Of a DNA stretch of 31,426 nt, positions 23,940-31,426 are shown piece by piece. The notes beneath the pieces are model-generated. The model was not told the origin of the DNA. It made no database searches and saw only the letters and a program-made list of their open reading frames with translations. Each line of letters starts with the position of its first letter. Position 1 is the first letter of the stretch. A program made the translations under genes and the position numbers. The DNA is from CAVXAE01 sp044225565 (lineage in GTDB: Bacteria; Pseudomonadota; Gammaproteobacteria; Steroidobacterales; Steroidobacteraceae): contig JBGAIL010000037.1 of NCBI GenBank assembly GCA_044225565.1, positions 1-31,426 on the forward strand, given 5' to 3'.

Positions 23940-26900
23940 ATGGGGCGTGCGGCTTGGCCAATAGCGGTAGCGCTCTGCACAGGTCTGGCGATCACGGCGG
24001 CGGCGCAGGATGCGCCGCCGGACAGTGCACCTGCCGCCACGCGCAAGATTTCCTTCGAGGCGAGCGAGGGCACATGGATGGCTCTCGATCTTTCGCGGGA
24101 TGGCCGCACGATCCTGTTCGATCTGCTCGGCGACATCTACGCGCTGGATGCGCAGGGCGGGCGGGCACGCCCGCTATTGCGGGGTCCGGCATTCGAGATG
24201 CATCCGGTGTTCTCGCCGGACGGGAAGCGTTTCGCATTCATCAGCGACCGCTCCGGCGCCAGCAATCTCTGGATCGCCAACGCCGACGGCACTGAAGCCA
24301 GGGCACTCTCGCACGACACCGGCGCGGTGATCTTCGCGTCGCCGGCATGGTCACCCGACGGGCGCTTCGTCTACGTCTCGCGCATGGTGCATTCCATACT
24401 GGCGTTCGAGCTCTACATGTTCGATGTCGGAGGCGGTGCCGGGGTGCGCATCACGAGCGCCGATCCATCGGGCCACGCATCGTTCGACGATCGGACCAAT
24501 GCGCTGGGCGCCGTCGCTTCTGCGGACGGCCGTTATCTCTACTACGCCACGAAGCAGGGCTCGACCTGGAGCGAGAAGGACCTGCCGCACTGGACCATCG
24601 CACGTCGCGACCTAAAGAGCGGCGTGGAGCAGGTCGTGATCCCCTCGCACGGTGGCGCGATGCGCCCGGCGCTGTCACCCGACGGCAGGCGCATCGCGTA
24701 TGCCAGCCGGCAAGGGCAGCGCACCGGCATCCGCCTGCGCGATCTGCAGACGGGCGAGGATCGTTCGATCGCCTTGCCGGTGGATAACGATGGTCAGCAG
24801 GGCGGGTACTACGGCGACCTGCTTCCACGCTTCGTCTTCTCGCCGGATGGCAAGTCGCTGTTCCTCGGCGTCGGCGGCGGCATTCACCGGCTCGACATCG
24901 CGAAGGGCACTCAAACCGCAGTGCCGTTCACGGCGCCTGCCGATCTGGCGATAGCCGCATCGACGCGCGTTCAGCAGACCGATGAGGCCGGGCCGGTGCG
25001 TGTCCGGGTGATCCAGGCTCCGCGGCAGTCCCCGGATGGCCGCTCCATCACCTTCGCCGCATTGGGTGGCGTGTACGTGCAGTCCCTGGCGCAAGGCGCG
25101 GTGCCCCGCCGCATCAGTGATGTGAGCGAACCGGCATTCCAGCCTGCGTGGTCGCCGGACGGGCGCAGCATTGCTTTCGTCACCTGGACCGCGACTGGTG
25201 GCGGCCACGTCTGGAAAGCATCGGCAGGCGGGGGATCGCTGCGCAGACTGACGCGCGACGCGGCATTCTATTCGGAGCCGCTGTTCGCGCCCGACGGCAA
25301 GTCGGTCTTCGCGCTGCGGTCCAGCCATTACGACCGGGTTCGCGAGTTCAGCGAGATCGCGTTCGGCGGCCTTGGGGCGAGCCGCGCTTCGGATCTGGTG
25401 CGCATCCGTCTGCCGGATGGCCAGGTCGAAGTGGCGACGCCTGCGCCGGGTGCCCGTGCGCCCGGCTTCGGGCGCGAAGCCGGGCGCATCCACTTCTACG
25501 GCCCGGGAGGTGTGACCTCGATGCGGCTCGACGGGTCCGACGTGCGCCATGAGCTGAGCGTAGTGGCCCGGTCTCCGTCCCAGTACGTGGGCGGTCCCGA
25601 GCCGGTCACGGAGATACGCATGAGTCCCGGGGGTGACTGGGCATTGGCGCGAGCGGCCTCTCAGCTCTACCTGCTGCCGGTGCCGCCTGCGAACGGCGCG
25701 GCCGCGCCGGTGGTGGATCTCGGCGCACCGGATATTTCGGCGACGCGACTCACGCGCATCGGCGCGGACTACTTCGATTGGGCCGATGACGGACGCAGCA
25801 TCACGTGGTCCGTAGGTGCCACCTTCCGGCGAGTGGCGTTGGAAGCGGCACGGGATACGACGCAGGGCGTGGCAGAAGAGCGCGCGCAGAGTTTCTCCGT
25901 GCCCGTGGAAGTTGCTCGTGACGTTCCGCGAGGTGCTCTGTTGTTGCGAGGCGCCACGGCAATCACGATGCGGGGGGACGAAGTCATCGAGAATGCGGAC
26001 ATTCTCGTCATCGACAATCGTATTTCCGCCATCGGCCGCGCGGGAGAAGTGCCGGTGCCTTCCGGCGCCATGCTGCGCGACGTGCGCGGGCGCTACGTCG
26101 TGCCGGGATTCGTCGATACCCACGCGCACTGGTTTTCCATCCGGCGCGAGATCCTCGACCTGCAGCACTGGGCTTTCCTCGCCAACCTCGCTTACGGCGT
26201 GACTTCGGGACTCGACGTCCAGCCGTTCACCGTGGATGTCTTTGCCTATCAGGACCTCATCGATGCCGGCCTGATGCTGGGGCCTCACGCGTGGTCGACC
26301 GGACCGGGCGTGTTCGTGAACAGCGGGATCGACTCGCGTGAGGAGGCCATCGCGGTGCTCACGCGATATCGCGACTACTACCGCACGCGCAACATCAAGT
26401 CCTACATGGTGGGAGGCAGGCGCGAGCGGCAGCTCATGACCGATGCCGCGCGCGAGCTCGGCATGATGCCGACGACGGAGGGCGCCAGCGATCTCACGCT
26501 CAATCTCACGCACGCCATCGACGGATTCGCGGGCAACGAGCACGCGCTGCCCGTGTCACCTCTGCACGAGGACGTCATCCGGCTCTATGCGGGGAGCCGC
26601 ATCGCCTATACGCCTACTCTGTCCGTGCTCTATGGGGGCTGGCCGGCACTCGACGACTTCATCATCCATGGGCAGCTGTCCCGCGATGCGAAGCTGGCGC
26701 GCTTCACGCCGCCGGACGTCATCGAGGAACGCCTGCGCAACCGGCACTGGCTGCCGGCCGAGGCGCAGACCTATCAGTCTTTCGCACAGGATGCGGTACG
26801 CATTCAAAGGGCCGGCGGTCTGGTGGGCATGGGCAGCCACGGTGAAGTGCAGGGGCTCGGCTATCACTGGGAGATGCAGGCCTATGCTTCGGGAGGCGCC

Positions 26901-27161
26901 ACTCCGCGCGAAGTGCTACATGCCGCCACCGCGGCGTCCAGCGAGATCATCGGCCGCGCGAAGGAAGTGGGCACGCTCGAGGCCGGCAAGCTCGCCGACC
27001 TGGTGATACTCGAGAAGGATCCGTTGCAGGACATCCGCAACACGTTGTCGATTCGCGAAGTGATGAAGAACGGACGCCTCTACGAGGCGGATTCGCTCGA
27101 CGAGATCTGGCCGCGCCAGCGCGCGCTCGGCCCGCTCTGGTTCCGGCACGAGGCGCCATAG
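23940..27161 (+). CDS. Secreted TolB-type beta-propeller / amidohydrolase fusion
   Basis: A 1073-residue protein with a signal peptide (AVALCTGLAITAAAQ). It has at least seven PD40/WD40-like repeats marked by SPDG (for example FSPDGKRFAFISDR, WSPDGRFVYVSRM, LSPDGRRIAYASR, WSPDGRSIAFVTW) over residues 40-640. An amidohydrolase domain follows, opening with DADILVI-like text and GFVDTHAHWF (metal ligands His728 and His730). Later motifs are HAIDGFAGNEH, MGSHGEVQGLGYHWE and the C-terminal GTLEAGKLADLVILEKDPLQ. Known relatives are annotated as imidazolonepropionase-like or prolidase-like amidohydrolases. It lies three bases after the receptor gene and is therefore almost certainly in its operon. 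The likely role is periplasmic hydrolysis of a compound taken up by the receptor, perhaps a cyclic amide or peptide; the substrate is inference. Confidence 0.9.
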   Translation: MGRAAWPIAVALCTGLAITAAAQDAPPDSAPAATRKISFEASEGTWMALDLSRDGRTILFDLLGDIYALDAQGGRARPLLRGPAFEMHPVFSPDGKRFAFISDRSGASNLWIANADGTEARALSHDTGAVIFASPAWSPDGRFVYVSRMVHSILAFELYMFDVGGGAGVRITSADPSGHASFDDRTNALGAVASADGRYLYYATKQGSTWSEKDLPHWTIARRDLKSGVEQVVIPSHGGAMRPALSPDGRRIAYASRQGQRTGIRLRDLQTGEDRSIALPVDNDGQQGGYYGDLLPRFVFSPDGKSLFLGVGGGIHRLDIAKGTQTAVPFTAPADLAIAASTRVQQTDEAGPVRVRVIQAPRQSPDGRSITFAALGGVYVQSLAQGAVPRRISDVSEPAFQPAWSPDGRSIAFVTWTATGGGHVWKASAGGGSLRRLTRDAAFYSEPLFAPDGKSVFALRSSHYDRVREFSEIAFGGLGASRASDLVRIRLPDGQVEVATPAPGARAPGFGREAGRIHFYGPGGVTSMRLDGSDVRHELSVVARSPSQYVGGPEPVTEIRMSPGGDWALARAASQLYLLPVPPANGAAAPVVDLGAPDISATRLTRIGADYFDWADDGRSITWSVGATFRRVALEAARDTTQGVAEERAQSFSVPVEVARDVPRGALLLRGATAITMRGDEVIENADILVIDNRISAIGRAGEVPVPSGAMLRDVRGRYVVPGFVDTHAHWFSIRREILDLQHWAFLANLAYGVTSGLDVQPFTVDVFAYQDLIDAGLMLGPHAWSTGPGVFVNSGIDSREEAIAVLTRYRDYYRTRNIKSYMVGGRRERQLMTDAARELGMMPTTEGASDLTLNLTHAIDGFAGNEHALPVSPLHEDVIRLYAGSRIAYTPTLSVLYGGWPALDDFIIHGQLSRDAKLARFTPPDVIEERLRNRHWLPAEAQTYQSFAQDAVRIQRAGGLVGMGSHGEVQGLGYHWEMQAYASGGATPREVLHAATAASSEIIGRAKEVGTLEAGKLADLVILEKDPLQDIRNTLSIREVMKNGRLYEADSLDEIWPRQRALGPLWFRHEAP
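25457..25488. repeat. Perfect 14-bp inverted repeat inside the propeller-amidohydrolase gene
   Basis: The arms 25457-25470 and 25475-25488 are exact complements around a 4-base ggcg loop. The repeat is within coding sequence (residues RAPGFGREAGRIHF) without disturbing the frame. The core is like the hairpin at 11791-11813 (shared cccggctt). It may be chance in GC-rich coding DNA or a small dispersed palindrome tolerated in the gene. Confidence 0.55.
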
Positions 27162-27283
27162 AAGTTTTACGATGGTCCAAGATGCGCAAAACTGTGCAAA
27201 GACAGCAGATATTCGCCTGTCCGCCAGAACCGGAGTCGTAGATCATGGAAGTCCCGAAATTCGTCCGTCCGCAGGGAGCATCG

Positions 27284-27652
27284 ATGGGCCTTACATACGT
27301 CGACCTCATCCTCACCAATCGCTTCGACACCGCACGCAGCATCACGGTGCGTGCTCTCGTGGATACCGGCACGAGCAATCTCGTGGTGACTCCGGCTGTA
27401 GCAACCACCCTCGGGTTTGACGTGGAGGAAGCGCGTACGATCAACGTGCGGTTGGCGGACGGGAGAAGGGCGAAGGTTCCGATCATCGAGCCCGTCGTCA
27501 TGCGCTACGAGGAGTTTTCCTACACCTCCCAAGCGGCGGTCATGGAGTGCGACGAGTGCCTGTTGGGCGTGACCGCCTTGCAGGGAATGCAGCTCAAGGT
27601 GAATCCCAACACGCACTCGCTGGAATACGACCCGCGCACCGAGCGCGTTTGA
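27284..27652 (+). CDS. Retropepsin-like (clan AA) aspartic protease
   Basis: A small single-domain protein of 122 residues with the active-site motif VRALVDTGTSNLVV (catalytic Asp in DTG). The flap region and the second conserved hydrophobic-Gly segment CLLGVTALQGMQLKVN are those of bacterial clan AA proteases. It would act as a homodimer, each half giving one Asp. ATG 27284 is preferred since GGGAG lies six bases before it and relatives start with MGLTYVD; ATG 27245 is an in-frame alternative adding 13 residues. There is no signal peptide. It stands alone 122 bases after the amidohydrolase gene, and its physiological substrate is unknown. Confidence 0.8.
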   Translation: MGLTYVDLILTNRFDTARSITVRALVDTGTSNLVVTPAVATTLGFDVEEARTINVRLADGRRAKVPIIEPVVMRYEEFSYTSQAAVMECDECLLGVTALQGMQLKVNPNTHSLEYDPRTERV

Positions 27653-27660
27653 GCAGTTTC

Positions 27661-27694
27661 CCGCCGGGGTGGCTCCGGCGGCGGCAGGGGTTTT
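27661..27694 (+). terminator. Possible transcription terminator between convergent genes
   Basis: A 7-bp stem (ccgccgg at 27661-27667 with ccggcgg at 27675-27681) around a 7-base loop is followed, after nine bases, by a short T-run (27691-27694). It lies eight bases after the aspartic protease stop and just before the convergent permease stop. The position fits a terminator, but the T-run is short and displaced. Confidence 0.4.
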
Positions 27695-27695
27695 C

Positions 27696-28850
27696 TCACA
27701 GGCGCGCAGCGCGGATGGCCGGGAAAAGCCCGCCGATCACGCCGATGACGCAGGCCCAGATGATGCCGAGCGTGATGAGCTGCGGCGTCACGGTGAGCTT
27801 GAACACCACCTGCGTGAAATTGCCGCCTAGCGTGCTGACCGCATTGCCATTGAAGAACAGCCAGGCGAGCCCCGCGCCGATGGCACCGCCGATGATCGAG
27901 AGCAGCAGCGCCTCCAGCATCACGGACAGGACGACCGGCAGCCCTCCGAAGCCGATCGCGCGCAGCGTCGCGATCTCGCGCGAGCGCGTGCTGACTGCCG
28001 AATACATGGTGTTGAGCGCGCCGAACAGCGCACCGACGGCCATGATGGTGCCGACGACGTTCGCGACGATGCGCAGCCAGCTCAGATTCTTCGCCTGTTC
28101 CGCGTAGTAGTCCCGCTCCCGCTTCACGTCGACCGACAGCGTAGGGTTGCTGGTGAGCGCCTTCTTGAAGACGTCGAAAGCGGCCGCGGAGTCGAGCTGC
28201 GCGAACACGGATTGATAGAGGTTGCGCCCGTACGCCGAGAGCACCGTCTCGGCATCGGCGATCAGCTCGGACTCGTGCGAATCGCCGCCGCTCTCGAACG
28301 TGCCGACGATGGTCCAGTCGCTCGCCCTGAGCCCGATCTTCTCTCCGAGCCCGAGCCCCTTGAACTGATGCTGCGCACCCTTGCCGACGATGATCTCGCG
28401 CAGGCCGGGCTTGAACATGCGGCCTTCCACGATGCGGATCTCGGGCCGCACGGCCAGCCCCTGCGGACCGACGCCGCGGATCGTCACGTTCGCGCCGGAG
28501 TCGTTGCTCTTCTTGGGAAGATCCACGATCACGACGACGTCCGCGGAGCCGATCGCCTTGCCCTCGGAATTCCGCTTCACCCCGGCTGCGTCCAGGATCG
28601 TGAGCGCGTTCTCGCGCGAGATGCTGCTCGCCAGCTCCGAATCCGAGCCGCCACGCAGGACGATCGCCCGATCCTCGCGCCCTGTCGCACCGAGCGTCTT
28701 CTCGAAGCCCGTCACCATCGCGAGCAGGCCGAGCAGCACGCCGACCACGCCCGCCATGCCGATGACGATGACGGAGGACGATCCCCAGCGTTGCGGCAGG
28801 CTCTGCAGGCTCATGCCCACGACTGCGCCGACCTGTCTGGAAGTGCTCAT
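27696..28850 (-). CDS. ABC transporter permease, FtsX/MacB type (second permease)
   Basis: A 384-residue protein with the MacB layout: an N-terminal membrane helix (SVIVIGMAGVVGVLLGLLAM), a large periplasmic MacB_PCD-like domain (about residues 45-250), then three helices in the C-terminal FtsX domain (ANVVGTIMAVGALFGALNTM onward, SVMLEALLLSIIGGAIGAGL and a final helix). The characteristic SREIATLRAIGFGG loop precedes the second helix. It starts ten bases after the other permease gene. The two related permeases probably form a heterodimer with the upstream ATPase. This family moves lipoproteins, peptides or drugs across the periplasm by mechanotransmission rather than through its own channel. 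Confidence 0.9.
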   Translation of the reverse strand: MSTSRQVGAVVGMSLQSLPQRWGSSSVIVIGMAGVVGVLLGLLAMVTGFEKTLGATGREDRAIVLRGGSDSELASSISRENALTILDAAGVKRNSEGKAIGSADVVVIVDLPKKSNDSGANVTIRGVGPQGLAVRPEIRIVEGRMFKPGLREIIVGKGAQHQFKGLGLGEKIGLRASDWTIVGTFESGGDSHESELIADAETVLSAYGRNLYQSVFAQLDSAAAFDVFKKALTSNPTLSVDVKRERDYYAEQAKNLSWLRIVANVVGTIMAVGALFGALNTMYSAVSTRSREIATLRAIGFGGLPVVLSVMLEALLLSIIGGAIGAGLAWLFFNGNAVSTLGGNFTQVVFKLTVTPQLITLGIIWACVIGVIGGLFPAIRAARL

Positions 28851-28860
28851 GATGCGTCTC

Positions 28861-30003
28861 TCAGCGCCCGGCCAGCGCGTCGATGATGTTGAGGCGCTTG
28901 GCTCGCAACGCAGGCAGGAGTCCCGTCACGAGCGCCAGCACGACGGCGACGACCGCGCCTTGCGCCAGGACGCGGCCCGGCAGCGCCGCCTCGCCGATGA
29001 AGTTCTTCATGATCGGGAACAGCAGCGCGGCGATGCCCAGGCCGATGGCGGCGGCCAGCAGGCACAGCAGCAGCGACTCGCCGATCACGAGCAGCAGCAC
29101 GCCGCGATCGTTGAAGCCGAGTGTCTTGAGGATCGCGAGCTCCGGAATGCGCTCGCGTACGGACTGCCACATGGTATTGCCGGTGAGGAACAGCAGCGTG
29201 AAGAACACGGCGACGAGGATCGAAGTGATGATGAGGACGATGTCCACAGTCTGCTTGATGAACGACTGCTGGAACTCCTTTTCCGACTGCGACTTCGTCT
29301 CGTCGCGCGAATTCGCGAACCGGGCGTCGATGGCGCGCGCGACCTGCGAGGCCTGCATGGGATCCTTCAGCTTCACGACGTACCAGCCGACCGTGCCCTT
29401 GTCGAAGCTGCGCCCCTCGTCGAAATACTGGTGATTGATGAAGAACATCGAGTTCATGTTGGCATTCCCGGCGTCGTAGATGCCCACGATGTCGAACTGC
29501 CAGTCCGAGCTGCCGTCCGGCTTCGTCCAGATGACCGAATGCAGCGGAACCCGGTCGCCTACCTTCCAGCCATGATCCTTCGCCAGCTTGGCGCCCACGA
29601 GCGCGCCGGTGCGCAGGCGGGCCAGCGCGTCGATCTGCGCCCGCGAGACGTTCAGCTCCGGGACGATGGGGAAATACCGCTCGGGATCGACCGGGAAGGA
29701 GAACACCACCTTCTTCGGATCCTGGTAATAGGTGCCGAACCAGCTTTCGTAGGCGACGCCGGCCACGCCCGGTATCGACTCCAGCTGCGACAGGTAGCCG
29801 TACGGCAGCGACTCGGTGAAGCTCACCTTGCTGACGACGGTGAGGCGGTCCACGGCCGCCGATTCGAGGCTCTTCTCGAACGCGGCCTGCACGCCCTGCA
29901 GCATGCCGAACAGCAGGAACGCCGTGACGATGGAAAGAATGGTGAAGATGGTGCGGGCCCGCTTGCGCCACAGGCCCGCCCAGAGCAGCGGCAGGAATTT
30001 CAC
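28861..30003 (-). CDS. ABC transporter permease, FtsX/MacB type (first permease)
   Basis: A 380-residue paralogue of the next permease. It has an N-terminal helix (ARTIFTILSIVTAFLLFGML), a periplasmic MacB_PCD-like region and a C-terminal FtsX domain with the loop RERIPELAILKTLGFNDRGV, followed by two more helices. The GTG start overlaps the ATPase stop by four bases (GTGA), so coupling is expected. The periplasmic part would contact the HlyD-type adaptor encoded first in the operon. Reading frame is intact; substrate unknown. Confidence 0.9.
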   Translation of the reverse strand: MKFLPLLWAGLWRKRARTIFTILSIVTAFLLFGMLQGVQAAFEKSLESAAVDRLTVVSKVSFTESLPYGYLSQLESIPGVAGVAYESWFGTYYQDPKKVVFSFPVDPERYFPIVPELNVSRAQIDALARLRTGALVGAKLAKDHGWKVGDRVPLHSVIWTKPDGSSDWQFDIVGIYDAGNANMNSMFFINHQYFDEGRSFDKGTVGWYVVKLKDPMQASQVARAIDARFANSRDETKSQSEKEFQQSFIKQTVDIVLIITSILVAVFFTLLFLTGNTMWQSVRERIPELAILKTLGFNDRGVLLLVIGESLLLCLLAAAIGLGIAALLFPIMKNFIGEAALPGRVLAQGAVVAVVLALVTGLLPALRAKRLNIIDALAGR

Positions 30004-30695
30004 GCCACGCTCCGCGAGTCCGCGCCGACCAGCGTGCCCTTGTCCATGAAGAGCTCGCGCGTCGCATAGTTGGCGGCCTTCTGGTCGTGCGTGACCATGA
30101 TGATGGTCTTCTTGTGGTCGCGGTTGAGCGTGCGCAGCAGCTCCATGATCTCGTCTGCCGTGGCGCGGTCCAGGTCACCCGTGGGCTCGTCACACACCAG
30201 CAGCGTGGGGTCCGAGACCAGCGCACGCGCGATGGCGACGCGCTGCTGCTGGCCGCCGGAGAGCTCGCCGGGCTTGTGCTTCACGCGGTCGGCGAGCCCC
30301 ACGATCTGCAGCGCGGCGCTCACGTTCTGCCTGCGCTTGCTCGCCGAAAGCTTCGTGAGCAGCAAGGGCAGCTCCACGTTCCGCTCCGCCGATAGCATGG
30401 GCATGAGGTTGTAGAACTGGAAGACGAAGCCCACGTGCCGCGAGCGCCACCTGGCCAGTGCGCTGCCGGAGAGCCGGTCGATGCGCTCGCCGGCCACGCT
30501 CACCTCGCCTTCGGTGGGCTGGTCCAGCCCGCCGATGAGGTTGAGCAGCGTGGTCTTGCCCGAGCCCGAAGGGCCCATGAGCGCCACGAAGTCGCCCTGC
30601 GGCACCTCGAGGTTGAGGTTGTGCAGCACTTCCACGCTCTGCTTGCCGCGCGTGTAGCGCTTCACCACGTTCTTCAGCGACACGATCGAGCTCAT
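30000..30695 (-). CDS. ABC transporter ATP-binding protein (LolD/MacB class)
   Basis: A 231-residue ATPase with Walker A GPSGSGKTT, signature LSGGQQQR, Walker B LLVCDEPTGDLD and a switch His in MVTHDQ. The Q-loop region GFVFQFYNLMPMLSAERNVE is of the MacB/LolD type. It powers the two FtsX-type permeases encoded downstream. Its ATG overlaps the stop of the HlyD-type adaptor gene, and its own stop overlaps the first permease start, so all four genes are one coupled unit. Confidence 0.95.
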   Translation of the reverse strand: MSSIVSLKNVVKRYTRGKQSVEVLHNLNLEVPQGDFVALMGPSGSGKTTLLNLIGGLDQPTEGEVSVAGERIDRLSGSALARWRSRHVGFVFQFYNLMPMLSAERNVELPLLLTKLSASKRRQNVSAALQIVGLADRVKHKPGELSGGQQQRVAIARALVSDPTLLVCDEPTGDLDRATADEIMELLRTLNRDHKKTIIMVTHDQKAANYATRELFMDKGTLVGADSRSVA

Positions 30696-31426
30696 GAGGG
30701 CTCCTCTTTCGATTGGGGCTCGCTCAGGAAGGAGACGCGCGCGCCCATTTCGGGGAGCACGCGCTCGTCGCGCTGCTCGAAGCCGACGCGCACTTTCACC
30801 GTGGCCTTGGCGCGGTCGGCGGTCGGGATCACCGCGATGACCTTCGCCGGGATGGACCAGTCCGGATAGGCGTTGAGCCGCACCGTGGCCTTCTGCCCCG
30901 GGCGCACACGATTGATGAAATTCTCGCTCACGTCCACCTCGACCTCGAGCGAGGACATGTCGACGATGGTGCCGATGCCGGTGCGCGTGAAGCCGCCGCC
31001 CGCGGAGATGGGCGAGACGATCTCGCCCGGCTGCGCCGCCTTCACCGTGATGACGCCCGCGAACGGCGCCCTGACGATGGTGTCGTTCTGCATCTGCTGC
31101 GCCATGGCGAGCGTGGCGCGGGCCACGGCCACGGCCTTCTGGCGGACCGCGTAATCCGACTGGATGTTGTTGAACGCGGCCTGCGAGTTGTCGAAATCCT
31201 GCGCGCTGATGACGCCTGCGTCGTGCTGCTGCTGGTTGCGGGCGTAGATGCGCTTGGCGTCGTCCAGGGCGACCTTCGCGGCCTGCTCGCTCGCCTGAGC
31301 CTGCGCCAGCTGGGCACGGGCCTGCTCGAGATCCGCGCGCGTGTTGGTGTCGTCGAGCCGGGCGACCACCTCGTCCTTCCCGACCTGCTGGCCTTCCTCG
31401 ATGAGCACTTCCATGACGCGGCCGGT
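30692..31426 (-). CDS. HlyD/MacA-type periplasmic adaptor, N-terminus cut by window edge
   Basis: The visible 244 or so residues cover the second half of the lipoyl/barrel-sandwich region (EEGQQVGKDEVVARLDD), an alpha-helical hairpin rich in Gln and Ala (TRADLEQARAQLAQAQASEQ to about VARATLAMAQQMQ), the return strand TIVRAPFAGVITVKAAQPGE, the beta-barrel (VRPGQKATVRLNAYPDWSIP) and a short membrane-proximal end. The reading frame is open through the window border, so signal or membrane anchor residues are missing. MacA-like adaptors link the permeases to a TolC-type outer-membrane channel, which is not seen here and may lie just beyond the border. Confidence 0.92.
   Translation of the reverse strand, partial: TGRVMEVLIEEGQQVGKDEVVARLDDTNTRADLEQARAQLAQAQASEQAAKVALDDAKRIYARNQQQHDAGVISAQDFDNSQAAFNNIQSDYAVRQKAVAVARATLAMAQQMQNDTIVRAPFAGVITVKAAQPGEIVSPISAGGGFTRTGIGTIVDMSSLEVEVDVSENFINRVRPGQKATVRLNAYPDWSIPAKVIAVIPTADRAKATVKVRVGFEQRDERVLPEMGARVSFLSEPQSKEEPS

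Noticed and set aside
24675..26543. A 622-codon minus-strand open frame inside the propeller-amidohydrolase gene
   Set aside because: It mirrors a well-supported plus-strand gene with SPDG repeats and metal-binding motifs. The antisense product has no recognisable motif and GC bias explains its length.

Overview
The window is GC-rich chromosomal DNA (about two-thirds G+C by eye) from a gammaproteobacterium. The run dapF - DUF484 - xerC - hslV - hslU, ubiK beside comM/yifB, and an AlgZ/AlgR-type two-component pair all point that way. The FecI/FecR/TonB-receptor locus ending in a beta-propeller amidohydrolase resembles Steroidobacter- or Xanthomonadales-like lineages; that narrower placement is inference. 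No tRNA, rRNA, CRISPR array, insertion sequence or prophage was seen.

Layout. (1) 25-4681, plus strand: a membrane/phospholipid cluster with a phospholipase D-VTT fusion, a YbhP-like EEP hydrolase, a YihY/BrkB membrane protein and an EamA exporter. (2) 4683-6239: a small lipoprotein gene, the start of a secreted-protein gene, then a scrambled, degenerate second copy of the same stretch (5381-5858) and about 380 bases without a recognisable gene. (3) 6240-10650, minus strand: dapF, DUF484, xerC, hslV and hslU. dapF is clean, but the other four carry one-base insertions or deletions while their family-conserved residues survive in alternate frames. A REP-like 20-bp inverted repeat fills the DUF484-xerC gap. 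(4) 10703-14559: a 2Fe-2S flavin reductase, a small ACT-like protein, comM/yifB with ubiK, and a DUF4124 secreted protein. (5) 14599-18156: AlgZ-like kinase, AlgR-like regulator and a phosphoethanolamine transferase, followed by a convergent CaiB/BaiF CoA-transferase. (6) 19492-27161: FecI sigma factor, FecR, TonB receptor and a secreted TolB-propeller/amidohydrolase, which together look like a sensing, uptake and hydrolysis unit for an unknown substrate; then a retropepsin-like aspartic protease. (7) 27696-31426, minus strand: an ABC export operon with an HlyD-type adaptor (cut by the window edge), an ATPase and two FtsX/MacB permeases.

The strongest unusual signal is sequence integrity. One span (about 5.0-9.5 kb) combines a mosaic re-copy of its own sequence with frameshifts in four consecutive genes, two of them normally near-invariant. 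This looks more like an assembly or consensus problem than biology, although a real rearrangement cannot be excluded from sequence alone. A further compensated frameshift pair lies in the phosphoethanolamine transferase. I did not find a convincing wholly new system. The best candidates for biology are the FecIR-TonB-amidohydrolase locus and the AlgZR-eptA neighbourhood.
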